6,576 nucleotides of DNA from Chloroflexota bacterium (lineage in GTDB: Bacteria; Chloroflexota; Limnocylindria; Limnocylindrales; CSP1-4): positions 1 to 6,576 of the forward strand of contig JACDAH010000503.1 of NCBI GenBank assembly GCA_013695505.1, read 5' to 3'. The stretch's first letter is position 1; each line of letters starts with the position of its first letter. The notes below the pieces were generated by a model that was not told the origin of the DNA, did not search any database, and worked only from the letters and a program-made list of their open reading frames with translations. The translations under genes were made by a program, and so were the position numbers. Shown here one piece after another: positions 1 to 5,944 of the stretch.

Positions 1-769
1 GTTCGGCCACGAGAACCAGCGCCGAGGCCGTCGGTCGTTCGCCCTCGATCGCCTGGACCAGCTCGGCGAGGTCGGCCCGCTCGAGGGGCGGGATCACGAT
101 CCGGTCCGGACCCCGATCGGCGACTGCCGACAAGTCGGCCAGCGTCCGGGTCAGCGGATGGTCGCGGGTCAGCTCATCGGGCTGCCACGTCGCGACGAGG
201 CAGACGCGGTGCGGCCGCCGGATCCGGCTCATGAACGAGACGAAGGCGCGGGTTCCGGCGTCGGACTCGTGGAGGTCCTCCAGGACGAGGAGGATCGGCT
301 GCCGCTCGGCCAGCCGCCCGACGACGCCGAGGAGTCCTTCGAGAACCCGGCCCTGACGACGCTCGAGGGCCGTCGTCGTCGGATGCTCCGGCAGTCCTCC
401 GGCAACGCTCAACCGGCCGACGACCTCGGGAAAGAGTCGAACGACGTCCTCGGCGGCCGGTCCGACCGTCGTCACGAGCTCGCCGTCCTCGATCGAATGG
501 AAGACGGGCCGGAGGGCCCGGATGATCGCCCCGTACGGCTCGTCCGAGCCGGGCCGGTACGAGCGCCCCCGAAGAACTGCGAACGGCTCGGTCAGCCTCG
601 AGACGCGGCGCGCCAGCTCGTCGAGGAACCGGCTGACCCCGACGCCGCCGGGCCCCTCGAGCAGGACGGTCGTCGCGTCACCATTCGCGGCTGCCTCGAG
701 TGCCGGGGCGAGCCGAACGAAGGCCGCGTCGCGCCCCACGAACCGCGCGCTGTTCCTGATCGCGGGCAT
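1..769 (-). CDS. AAA_16/STAND-type ATPase domain protein, N-terminal part (probable transcriptional regulator)
   Basis: The visible 256 residues form the N-terminal P-loop ATPase module found in large LuxR- or SARP-like regulators and adenylate-cyclase-type sensors; the rest runs off the left edge. The order is typical: an 'FVGRD' opening (residues 10-14), Walker A region 39-46 reading GPGGVGVS, Walker B 159-165 (ILLVLED) followed by LHESD, a sensor-like 'VATWQPDEL' (192-200, where relatives usually have 'TYRPDEL'), then 'PPLERADLAELV'. The Walker A lysine is valine (V45), so ATP binding may be weak or absent. The start at 769 is chosen because a TAGAAT hexamer lies 7 nt upstream and would give a leaderless mRNA. 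An in-frame ATG at 778 is the alternative, but it overlaps that hexamer. The gene lies 83 bp downstream of the SH3b membrane protein on the same strand. Any C-terminal HTH or TPR region is outside the window, so regulator function is inferred. Confidence 0.8.
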   Translation of the reverse strand, partial: MPAIRNSARFVGRDAAFVRLAPALEAAANGDATTVLLEGPGGVGVSRFLDELARRVSRLTEPFAVLRGRSYRPGSDEPYGAIIRALRPVFHSIEDGELVTTVGPAAEDVVRLFPEVVGRLSVAGGLPEHPTTTALERRQGRVLEGLLGVVGRLAERQPILLVLEDLHESDAGTRAFVSFMSRIRRPHRVCLVATWQPDELTRDHPLTRTLADLSAVADRGPDRIVIPPLERADLAELVQAIEGERPTASALVLVAE

Positions 770-776
770 GCCGCGC

Positions 777-782
777 ATTCTA
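777..782 (-). promoter_or_regulatory. Candidate -10 hexamer (TAGAAT) for the AAA ATPase gene
   Basis: TAGAAT matches five of six TATAAT positions and ends 7 nt before the ATG at 769, so transcription would begin at or one base before the start codon. No Shine-Dalgarno sequence precedes the ATG. No convincing -35 box was found. Confidence 0.45.
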
Positions 783-852
783 GGCCTCGCGGGCAGCCGC
801 TCGATGGCCTGTTGACGATCGCGCCGCGACCGCTCCGACTCCGGCAGCCGGA

Positions 853-2445
853 TCAGGCTCGGGCGCGAGCCGTGAGGTAGGCGATCAGGACGTCGTCGTC
901 GAACTCGCGGTTGTAGGTCGACGATGCCGCGTCGGTGACGAGATCGCCGAGGGTCATCTTGTGGAGCCAGCCCTGGCGGCCGTCGGGGCAGAGGACGAGC
1001 CAATACGTCCCGGATCGCTCGAGGAGCTGGACCTCGTCGCCCTGGTCGAGCTGGCCGATCTCGACCGAACGCAGCTCGTCGGGCGCGTCAAGGAGGCGGA
1101 CGACGGCGTAGCGGATCACCCGGCGTTCGTATCCGTCCGCGGAATGCGCGGCCCCGCCATCGAAGCTCATCTTGTGGGGCGATGCGATCGACCGGGTCGG
1201 GTCGGCCTTGCGGGCCTCGAGCAGCGATGGCCGACGCCAGCGGGGCATGCCCGCCTCGCGATCGATCGGCGCGGGCACGGTCGCCCCGCGGACGACGCCG
1301 TTGATGACCTCGCTGCCGGGCAGGCCCGCGTGTCCACGGGCGGCGTTTGCCTTCAGCACCTCGTCGGGAGCCGGCGGCTGCTCGTCGCGGCGCTTCTTGC
1401 CGAAGATCGCGAACGCGAAGGCCATCGTCATCGCCGTGGTCGTCCCGACGAGCATCGGAACCAGCGTGATCGTCGGCGGCCGTTCGATCCCCAGGGTCTC
1501 CAGGGCGTTCGCGAGGGTGCCCCAGCCGGGACCGCCGGTCACGACGGGACGTGAGCCGTGGCCGTTCCCGGACCCGGTCGAGTCGTTGGTACCGGGGCCG
1601 GCCGCCCCGTCCGGTCCAGGAGAACCCGGGTCGACGATCGGGCCCGCCGCAGCGAGACCGTTGCCGCCTGCGCTGAGTGCGCCCGATCGGCCTGCGCCGT
1701 CGCCCGAGCCGTCGCTCCAGAGACCGCCCGTGGAGCCCGGCCCCCCGCCGCTGCCGCTCGGATCGCCCGGATCGGTCGGGCTGTCGCCGCCGGTCGAACC
1801 GTCGCCCCCGGTTCCGCCGGAGCCGCCGGTCCAGCCGGACGGACTCGAGGTGTGGGTCGCATCGGGCCCGGAGTTGGGCGGCGCGGACGATGGTTCGGGG
1901 GTCGGCTGGGGAGTTGGCGCCGGTGTGGAAACCGGGCGCGGGGATGGAGTCGGGTCTGGCTGCGGCGTCGGGGTCGGGTTCGGCCTGGGAGTCGAGGTCG
2001 GCCTGGGCGTCGGGCTTGGCGTTGGCGAGGGGGGAACGGTGATCGTGACCGTCCCACCGGCGGCGGTGTCGCTGAACTTCCTGGTGTCGGCGGCCTCGAA
2101 GGAGATCGCGTGGGTGCCGGCCGGCAGCTTCGTCGACCAGTGATATGCGACCCCGGCCTTCCAGTTGGCTCCGCCCGCGCCCGTCATGTGATGCGCGGCG
2201 CCGTCGATGACGACCGTCACGTGGTCGGGCGCGGATCCTTCGCGGTTGCGATAGACGATCCCGAACGCGATCGTCGTCGTCGGTGCTCCGGACCGCGGCG
2301 TCACCGACGCGTCGTACAGCTTCGTCGGGCCCGTGACGGCGAAGACCGGAGCCACCAGGGACAGGGTGACGAGCAGCGCGGCGCACAGCGCCACCAGCGG
2401 ACTCACCGCTGGTCGCCGGATCCGGGTTCGACGCTCGTTCGACAC
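853..2445 (-). CDS. Ig-like / SH3b-like single-pass membrane protein
   Basis: This 530-residue protein has several modules. Residues 1-36 form a signal peptide (basic start, hydrophobic 16-34, possible cleavage after 'VFA'). About 40-137 is an Ig-like domain opening 'TKLYDASVTP'. Residues 138-190 are a Pro/Thr/Ser linker with PTP/PSP repeats, and 200-300 are Gly/Ser-rich. A membrane helix spans about 325-348 and is followed by GKKRRDE. A mostly polar stretch leads to an SH3b-like domain at about 438-503, with 'YWLVLCPDGRQGWLH' as the typical late strands. The positive-inside rule puts the Ig domain outside and the SH3b domain inside. The GTG at 2445 is chosen because it leads straight into the signal peptide and has GGAGGG 11 nt upstream; a longer in-frame start at 2535 would add 30 basic residues. 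Ligand and function are unknown. It could link the cell surface to a cytoplasmic partner (inference). Confidence 0.85.
   Translation of the reverse strand: MSNERRTRIRRPAVSPLVALCAALLVTLSLVAPVFAVTGPTKLYDASVTPRSGAPTTTIAFGIVYRNREGSAPDHVTVVIDGAAHHMTGAGGANWKAGVAYHWSTKLPAGTHAISFEAADTRKFSDTAAGGTVTITVPPSPTPSPTPRPTSTPRPNPTPTPQPDPTPSPRPVSTPAPTPQPTPEPSSAPPNSGPDATHTSSPSGWTGGSGGTGGDGSTGGDSPTDPGDPSGSGGGPGSTGGLWSDGSGDGAGRSGALSAGGNGLAAAGPIVDPGSPGPDGAAGPGTNDSTGSGNGHGSRPVVTGGPGWGTLANALETLGIERPPTITLVPMLVGTTTAMTMAFAFAIFGKKRRDEQPPAPDEVLKANAARGHAGLPGSEVINGVVRGATVPAPIDREAGMPRWRRPSLLEARKADPTRSIASPHKMSFDGGAAHSADGYERRVIRYAVVRLLDAPDELRSVEIGQLDQGDEVQLLERSGTYWLVLCPDGRQGWLHKMTLGDLVTDAASSTYNREFDDDVLIAYLTARARA
1876..2034 (-). 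repeat. Low-complexity coding repeat: Pro/Thr/Ser linker
   Basis: This stretch encodes residues 138-190 of the SH3b membrane protein, where every second or third residue is proline (PTP, PSP, PQP, PRP units). On the plus strand it reads as degenerate GTCGGG-like units. Such spacers commonly extend surface domains away from the membrane. The imperfect short units could vary in length by slippage. Confidence 0.7.
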
Positions 2446-2456
2446 GCTGATGTTGA

Positions 2457-2462
2457 CCCTCC
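2457..2462 (-). promoter_or_regulatory. Ribosome binding site (GGAGGG) for the Ig/SH3b gene
   Basis: GGAGGG lies 11 nt upstream of the GTG at 2445. The spacing is slightly long, but this is the clearest Shine-Dalgarno match before any start in the window, and it supports 2445 over the in-frame start at 2535. Confidence 0.45.
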
Positions 2463-2573
2463 GCTCAGGCGATTGCCCGTGCTGAGGCCACCTTGGTGGT
2501 CGGCGTCGTCGCTCGCAATGGTACGGGTGTCCCACCGCGCGTGACCAACGCGGAGGACCCTCCCGCCTGAGTG

Positions 2574-2602
2574 TTGACGGCGATCACCGAGGGCGGGCCA
2601 AT
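2574..2602 (+). promoter_or_regulatory. Weak candidate promoter (TTGACG, 17 bp, GCCAAT) upstream of the NERD-like gene
   Basis: The divergent intergenic region between the Ig/SH3b gene and the NERD-like gene holds TTGACG at 2574-2579, close to the -35 consensus. At 17-bp spacing the hexamer is GCCAAT (2597-2602), which lacks the key TA start of a -10 box. A second possibility is GACCAT at 2688-2693, 6 nt before the GTG at 2700, which would make that gene leaderless. Neither is strong. Confidence 0.2.
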
Positions 2603-2699
2603 GCGGGGACGTCCGGTGGGGTCGATGGGTCGGACGGCGTGTCCGACCTGACCCGATGTGGTCATTTCCAGTGGCGCCCGAGCCCGCGACCATGGCAAC

Positions 2700-3443
2700 G
2701 TGCAGGTCATCGCGTCCTCCCGGATCGTGCGGCCGCCGCTGGCGGCGGTCGCCGTCGGCGTCGTCGTCGGGAGCTTGCTCCTGCTCGGCGGGCTGTTCCT
2801 CGCGTGGGTCGCCTTCGCGACGCCGATCTTCACGGGCATGAGCCCGACGGCCGCACGGATTGGCCCCAGCCAGATGGCGATCGGTGGCCTCGTCTGGGCG
2901 TTCACCCTCGTCGGGCCCCCGTCGTTCGCGATCGTCGGCGCCATCCGGCTTGGCCTGGTGGCTCGCGCGTTGACGGCGAAGCCCGCCGTCCGGGCGATGA
3001 ATCGGGTCGCCGACCAGCTCGGCGACGAGTACGTCGTCGCGACGGACGTCCGGCTCGACGGCCGCGTCCTGCGCAATCTCGTCCTGGGTCCGTTCGGTCT
3101 GGCCGTCGTGAATGAGCTTCCCCCGCCGGCCGTGACTCGCCACGCCGGCTTCAGCTGGGAGGTCCAGAAGGACGGCCGTTGGGCGCACATGGAGAACCCG
3201 ATGCAACGGACCACCCGCGACGCGGAACGGGTGCGTCGCTGGTTCAGCGCCACCGAGCGCGACTACGTGGTGAGGGTCTATGCGGCGATCGTCAGTGTCG
3301 ACTCGGCCATCGTGCGCACGCCTACCTGCGCGGTCGTGACCGCGGAGCAGATCCCCGCCTGGCTGGCGTCCTTGCCACCGTCTCGCGCCCTGACACCGGA
3401 CCGCCGAGCCGAGCTCGTCGAGCAGCTCCGGACAATCGCCTAG
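2700..3443 (+). CDS. Two-helix membrane protein with degenerate NERD-like domain
   Basis: From the GTG at 2700 the protein has 247 residues. Membrane helices lie at about 14-37 and 58-82. From about 104 a soluble part follows the layout of NERD (nuclease-related) domains: 'DEYVVATDVRLDG', then 'LRNLVLGPFGLAVVNEL' (124-140) where nuclease-like members have an acidic residue and later an E-x-K, then 'NPMQRTTRDAERVRRWF' (166-182) matching the usual NP-x-x-Q helix, then a strand 'VYAAIVSVDSAIV' and 'VVTAEQIPAWLASLP'. Here the E-x-K position reads NELPPP with no lysine, so cleavage activity is unlikely. An in-frame GTG at 2658 would add 14 residues. Neither start has a clear Shine-Dalgarno; 2700 has GACCAT 6 nt upstream. 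The gene is divergent from the Ig/SH3b gene and convergent with the tRNA. The NERD assignment is by eye. Function is unknown. Confidence 0.8.
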   Translation: MQVIASSRIVRPPLAAVAVGVVVGSLLLLGGLFLAWVAFATPIFTGMSPTAARIGPSQMAIGGLVWAFTLVGPPSFAIVGAIRLGLVARALTAKPAVRAMNRVADQLGDEYVVATDVRLDGRVLRNLVLGPFGLAVVNELPPPAVTRHAGFSWEVQKDGRWAHMENPMQRTTRDAERVRRWFSATERDYVVRVYAAIVSVDSAIVRTPTCAVVTAEQIPAWLASLPPSRALTPDRRAELVEQLRTIA

Positions 3444-3458
3444 CGTTCCCGCAACTCA

Positions 3459-3505
3459 CCGCCCGGTAGCGCCGCGTGACGCCGGGGCGCGTGCGCGCCG
3501 GGCGG
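3459..3505 (+). terminator. GC-rich inverted repeat after the NERD-like gene
   Basis: A perfect 8-bp inverted repeat, CCGCCCGG (3459-3466) with CCGGGCGG (3498-3505), starts 15 nt after the TAG stop. It encloses a second one, GGCGCG (3486-3491) with CGCGCC (3494-3499). No T-tract follows, so a classical rho-independent terminator is not shown. It may act as a bidirectional hairpin stop or an mRNA 3' stabiliser at this convergent gene end. Confidence 0.4.
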
Positions 3506-3549
3506 GAGTGCCTTCTCCGGCCGTGCCCCGAATCAGGCCTGCTCGCCAC

Positions 3550-3574
3550 GGCGCACCCGGCCTCGCGGGGCGCC
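3550..3574 (-). terminator. Hairpin just downstream of the tRNA
   Basis: Stem GGCGC + CCCG (3550-3559) pairs with CGGG + GCGCC (3566-3574): nine pairs with one bulged base at 3555 and a six-base loop. It begins 5 nt after the tRNA CCA end on the minus strand. There is no T-tract, so it may be a U-tract-less terminator or a 3'-processing structure. Confidence 0.45.
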
Positions 3575-3579
3575 AACGT

Positions 3580-3655
3580 TGGTAGGGGAGCCAGGACTCG
3601 AACCTGGAACCAGCGGGATATAAGCCCACCGCTCTGACCATTGAGCTACTCCCCC
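3580..3655 (-). tRNA. tRNA-Ile (anticodon TAT), CCA encoded
   Basis: The 76-nt cloverleaf is complete. The acceptor stem GGGGGAG pairs with CTCCCCT, with one G-U at 1-72. The D stem is GCTC/GAGC around an AATGGTCA loop. The anticodon stem is GTGGG/CCCGC around CTTATAT. The variable loop is five nucleotides, and the T arm is CCAGG-TTCGAGT-CCTGG. The discriminator is A73 and the CCA end is encoded. Anticodon bases at 3620-3622 read TAT on the minus strand, for AUA codons. A37 and A73 fit an isoleucine tRNA. Most bacteria read AUA with a CAT-anticodon tRNA modified to lysidine by TilS, so UAU is uncommon. T38 is unusual, but no other stem register gives a seven-base loop. Isoacceptor identity comes from the anticodon alone. 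Confidence 0.93.
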
Positions 3656-3661
3656 GCTGCG

Positions 3662-3667
3662 ATCCTA
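3662..3667 (-). promoter_or_regulatory. Candidate -10 hexamer (TAGGAT) for the tRNA gene
   Basis: TAGGAT ends exactly 6 nt before nucleotide 1 of the mature tRNA, so initiation at canonical spacing would start at or near the mature 5' end. No clear -35 hexamer is seen upstream. Confidence 0.4.
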
Positions 3668-3745
3668 CTCCGATCGCGCCTAAACGGGCCACGAGAACAG
3701 AACGATGACGGGTCGATCGCCGGGCCAGCCGGCGACGCGAGCGCC

Positions 3746-4144
3746 CTAGCTGTCGGGTTGACCGAGGATCCGGCCCGCGAGTGCGCGCAGGCTCAACGGA
3801 CGTGGATGCAGGCTCGGCTCGGGCGCTTCGTCGCGACCGAGCTGGCTCGCCTGATTGGCGGCTCCGCCGGGTGCGTATGCGTGGGCGGGGAGCGTCGCCG
3901 CGATCTCCCGCTCTTCGTCGGTCTGAACGGCCTCGATCGGGAGGTCGTCGGGACTGAACGGACGCGGGGCGGCCTCGACGATCGGAACGGGCCGTGCATA
4001 CGCCGGCGCGCCGTACAGCCGGGGCAGCGCGATGTGATGTTCGTCCAATGCCACGAATGAGTCCTCGCGGGGTTGTCGGATACCCGACCACGTGATGATA
4101 TCGAGCGGAAGGTAGCGCGGAATGGTACGAAAGGGCCATCCCAT
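3746..4144 (-). CDS. Hypothetical Pro-rich protein, 132 residues
   Basis: I do not recognise this protein. It begins 'MGWPFRTIPRYLPLDIITW', has no signal peptide or membrane helix, and is rich in proline and alanine. The most structured-looking blocks are 'ALPRLYGAPAYARP' (39-52) and 'PRPFSPDDLPIEAVQTDEE' (60-78). The C-terminal third is probably disordered, apart from a short helix-like end 'LSLRALAGRILGQ'. Codon third positions lean to G/C, and the composition is ordinary compared with the Arg-rich overlapping frames, which supports real coding. ATG 4144 is chosen; an in-frame start at 4192 would add an unlikely Cys/His-rich 16 residues. There is no clear Shine-Dalgarno. It lies between the tRNA and a 21-bp palindrome on the same strand as both neighbouring genes. 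The function is unknown. Confidence 0.6.
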   Translation of the reverse strand: MGWPFRTIPRYLPLDIITWSGIRQPREDSFVALDEHHIALPRLYGAPAYARPVPIVEAAPRPFSPDDLPIEAVQTDEEREIAATLPAHAYAPGGAANQASQLGRDEAPEPSLHPRPLSLRALAGRILGQPDS

Positions 4145-4197
4145 GACGTGAGCGTTACGGGGGAAGTGGTGCCAGCACGCACAAGCCCGCAACTCGA

Positions 4198-4218
4198 GGA
4201 CCGGTACGGTACCGGTCC
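4198..4218. promoter_or_regulatory. Perfect 21-bp palindrome, candidate operator
   Basis: GGACCGGTAC (4198-4207) and GTACCGGTCC (4209-4218) are exact inverted repeats around one central G at 4208. The site is 32 bp beyond the stop of the three-helix protein and 54 bp upstream of the 132-residue gene. The one-base centre suits a dimeric DNA-binding protein better than a terminator, and no T-tract follows. An RNA hairpin with a larger loop remains possible. Confidence 0.45.
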
Positions 4219-4249
4219 GGTGGCTCGCGGGCGCCGCGGGCCCGCCCAG

Positions 4250-4690
4250 TCAGCCGATGAGCGGCTCGAGAACCTGGACCACCATCACGAGGACCAGGTA
4301 GCAAACCGGCACCGCCGCGAAGAACCCAAGCGCCGCGCTCCATGCCGATCGGGTCGCCGTCGTTCCGGAGCCGCGCGGTTGGGGCACCACGAGCCATGTG
4401 ACGACGCTGCCGGCCACGAGGACGATCGCGATGTCCGCTGCGAGGTAGAGGGTGCGCAGGTCGCCACCCGGCAGGACGACTCCGCGGCGGATCGCGACGT
4501 CATAGGCCAGGAAACCGAGGCCAAGGACAATCGCCACGACGAGACTGGACAGGACGGCCCGGACGACCGGCCGCGGCGCGTACCGGAACTGGCGCCAGCG
4601 GATCTCGAGCCAGGACCGCCGGCGGACCTCGGGCGGCCTCACCGGGCCGACCGGGCTTGGCGGGCTCGCCGGGCTCGTTCCGTCCGTCAT
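4250..4690 (-). CDS. Small three-helix membrane protein
   Basis: I do not recognise the family of this 146-residue protein. A Pro-rich, then Arg-rich N-terminal tail (1-40) should be cytoplasmic. Three hydrophobic segments follow at about 42-64, 82-102 and 118-143, separated by short loops: 'DVAIRRGVVLPGGDLRT' and 'PQPRGSGTTATRSAW'. The protein ends two residues after the last helix region ('LEPLIG'). ATG 4690 lies 7 nt after the stop of the PLP enzyme on the same strand, without a clear Shine-Dalgarno, so translational coupling within one operon is likely. No catalytic or ligand motif is visible; it could be an accessory or small integral membrane protein. Any link to the PLP enzyme is positional only. 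Confidence 0.75.
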   Translation of the reverse strand: MTDGTSPASPPSPVGPVRPPEVRRRSWLEIRWRQFRYAPRPVVRAVLSSLVVAIVLGLGFLAYDVAIRRGVVLPGGDLRTLYLAADIAIVLVAGSVVTWLVVPQPRGSGTTATRSAWSAALGFFAAVPVCYLVLVMVVQVLEPLIG

Positions 4691-4697
4691 CGGTCGG

Positions 4698-5939
4698 TCA
4701 TCGATCGCCCTGGCCGAGAATGGCCAAACGCTGCCGCTTGGGCAGCGAGTCCGGCGTGTGAGCGGCGAGGAGCTCCACGGTTCCCGCGACGCGCTCGATC
4801 TCGTCGGCGGTGGTGAAGAAGCCGACGCTCAGTCGGATCGCGTCGAGGTCCGGGATCGTCCGGGCGATCGCGAACGTCCGCCCGGCGATCTCCTCGAGCG
4901 CCTCGTCCTGCCGCCAGCCGCCGATCCGGAATGTCACGAGGGTCGCCATCCGGTCGCGTGGCGTGAGCAGCTCGACGCCGGAGATGGCCGCGAGTCGGTC
5001 CGCCGCCAGCCTGGCCACCGTGCGCCCCCGATCGTGGATCCACGGGAGTCCGACGTACATCGACAGCCAACCGCAGCTCCGCGCGAGGCCGGTGACGCCC
5101 GGCCGGTAGTGGCCGGTGTCGTCGAAGCGGCGGGCGTCCGTCCACGGCAGCGCATCGGTCGGGGTCAGCTGCTCGTGGGTGAACCAGTTCCCGTTCGAAA
5201 GATGGCTCGCTGCGACGGTCGCGGGATCACACCACAGTGCGCCGGTTCCCTCGGGCCCGAGCAGCCACTTCTGGCCAGGCAGGGCGTAGAAGTCGACTCC
5301 GAGCTCGGCGACCGACACCGGGATCGCCCCCACGGCCTGGGCGCCATCGACGATCACCCGCGCCCCGCGACGATGGGCGAGCTCGGCAATCTCCGTGATC
5401 GGGAGCCGACCACCGCTCGTGAAGAGCACGTGAGACAGGGCCACGAGCCGCGTCCGGTCGGTGATCGCCGCGTCGAACGCCGCGAGGGTCGCCTCGTCAT
5501 CGCCGCCGAGGCCGACATCGGCGATCGCGACCTCGGCCCCGAACCGTGCCGCCGCCGTGTGGACCGGTCCGAGGGCGCCGGGGTGCTCGGCCTGGGTCGT
5601 CACGAGCCGGTCGCCGGGCCGGATGTCGACCGACCAGACCGCGGCGTTCATCGCCTGCGAGGTCGAGTGGACGAGAGCGATCTGGCCGACGTCGGCCCCG
5701 ATCACGGCCGCGACCGCCCCGCGAGCCTCTCCCATCCGCTCGAGAAAGCCCTCCCAGTAGTCGGCATGGGAGCGCCCGGTCCGGAGCTCGTACTCGACGA
5801 GCTCAGCCATCGCGGCCGCGGTCTCCGCGGGCAGCGGCCCGACCCCGCCCGTATTCAGGTAGATCCCCGCGCCAAGCGCCGGAAGCGCCTCGCGGACGGC
5901 GATCAGCTTCTCGTCATCGGGCAAGAAGGGGGCGACCAC
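4698..5939 (-). CDS. PLP-dependent class V aminotransferase / cysteine desulfurase-like enzyme
   Basis: The 413-residue protein has the fold-type I PLP signature of class V aminotransferases: 'GIYLNTGGVGPLP' near the start (25-37), 'HSTSQAMN' (91-98) for cofactor phosphate binding, 'TTQAEHPG' (114-121), 'LSHVLFTSGGRLPI' (168-181), 'VDGAQAVG' (197-204) with D198 contacting the pyridine nitrogen, and 'LPGQKWLLGPEGTG' (220-233) where K224 should form the Schiff base. Length is usual for the family. The mobile-loop cysteine of SufS/NifS-type desulfurases is not visible: the C-terminal third has no cysteine after C289. A persulfide-forming desulfurase is therefore doubtful, and an isopenicillin-N-epimerase-like, lyase or transaminase role is equally possible. 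The GTG at 5939 is chosen because TATCAT lies exactly 6 nt upstream. A longer in-frame start at 6032 would overlap the divergent sulfurtransferase and adds an Arg-rich, unlikely tail. It is probably first in an operon with the three-helix protein. Confidence 0.9.
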   Translation of the reverse strand: MVAPFLPDDEKLIAVREALPALGAGIYLNTGGVGPLPAETAAAMAELVEYELRTGRSHADYWEGFLERMGEARGAVAAVIGADVGQIALVHSTSQAMNAAVWSVDIRPGDRLVTTQAEHPGALGPVHTAAARFGAEVAIADVGLGGDDEATLAAFDAAITDRTRLVALSHVLFTSGGRLPITEIAELAHRRGARVIVDGAQAVGAIPVSVAELGVDFYALPGQKWLLGPEGTGALWCDPATVAASHLSNGNWFTHEQLTPTDALPWTDARRFDDTGHYRPGVTGLARSCGWLSMYVGLPWIHDRGRTVARLAADRLAAISGVELLTPRDRMATLVTFRIGGWRQDEALEEIAGRTFAIARTIPDLDAIRLSVGFFTTADEIERVAGTVELLAAHTPDSLPKRQRLAILGQGDR

Positions 5940-5944
5940 CCGCC

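Noticed and set aside
158..880. Plus-strand frame of 240 codons
   Set aside because: It is antisense to the AAA ATPase, has an Arg/Asp/Pro-rich composition, and runs into the 3' end of the neighbouring gene.
1172..2143. Long plus-strand reading frame with a repeated VGVG/GLGV elastin-like stretch
   Set aside because: It is the complement of the Pro/Thr linker and Gly/Ser region of the minus-strand Ig/SH3b gene. The repeat follows from that codon pattern, and the frame has no domain of its own.
2574..2579. Three GTTGAC motifs on plus (near 813, 2452 and 2574) as a shared regulatory box
   Set aside because: One lies near a gene end, one overlaps the ribosome binding site of the Ig/SH3b gene, and flanking bases differ. 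A six-base match repeated three times in this length is weak evidence.
2403..3253. Minus-strand frames opposite the NERD-like gene
   Set aside because: They are antisense to a gene with clear membrane helices and domain features, are low in hydrophobic residues, and show no motifs.
3456..4139. Minus-strand Arg-rich frame of 227 codons
   Set aside because: It runs straight through the tRNA and out of frame across the 132-residue protein, with composition unlike real proteins.
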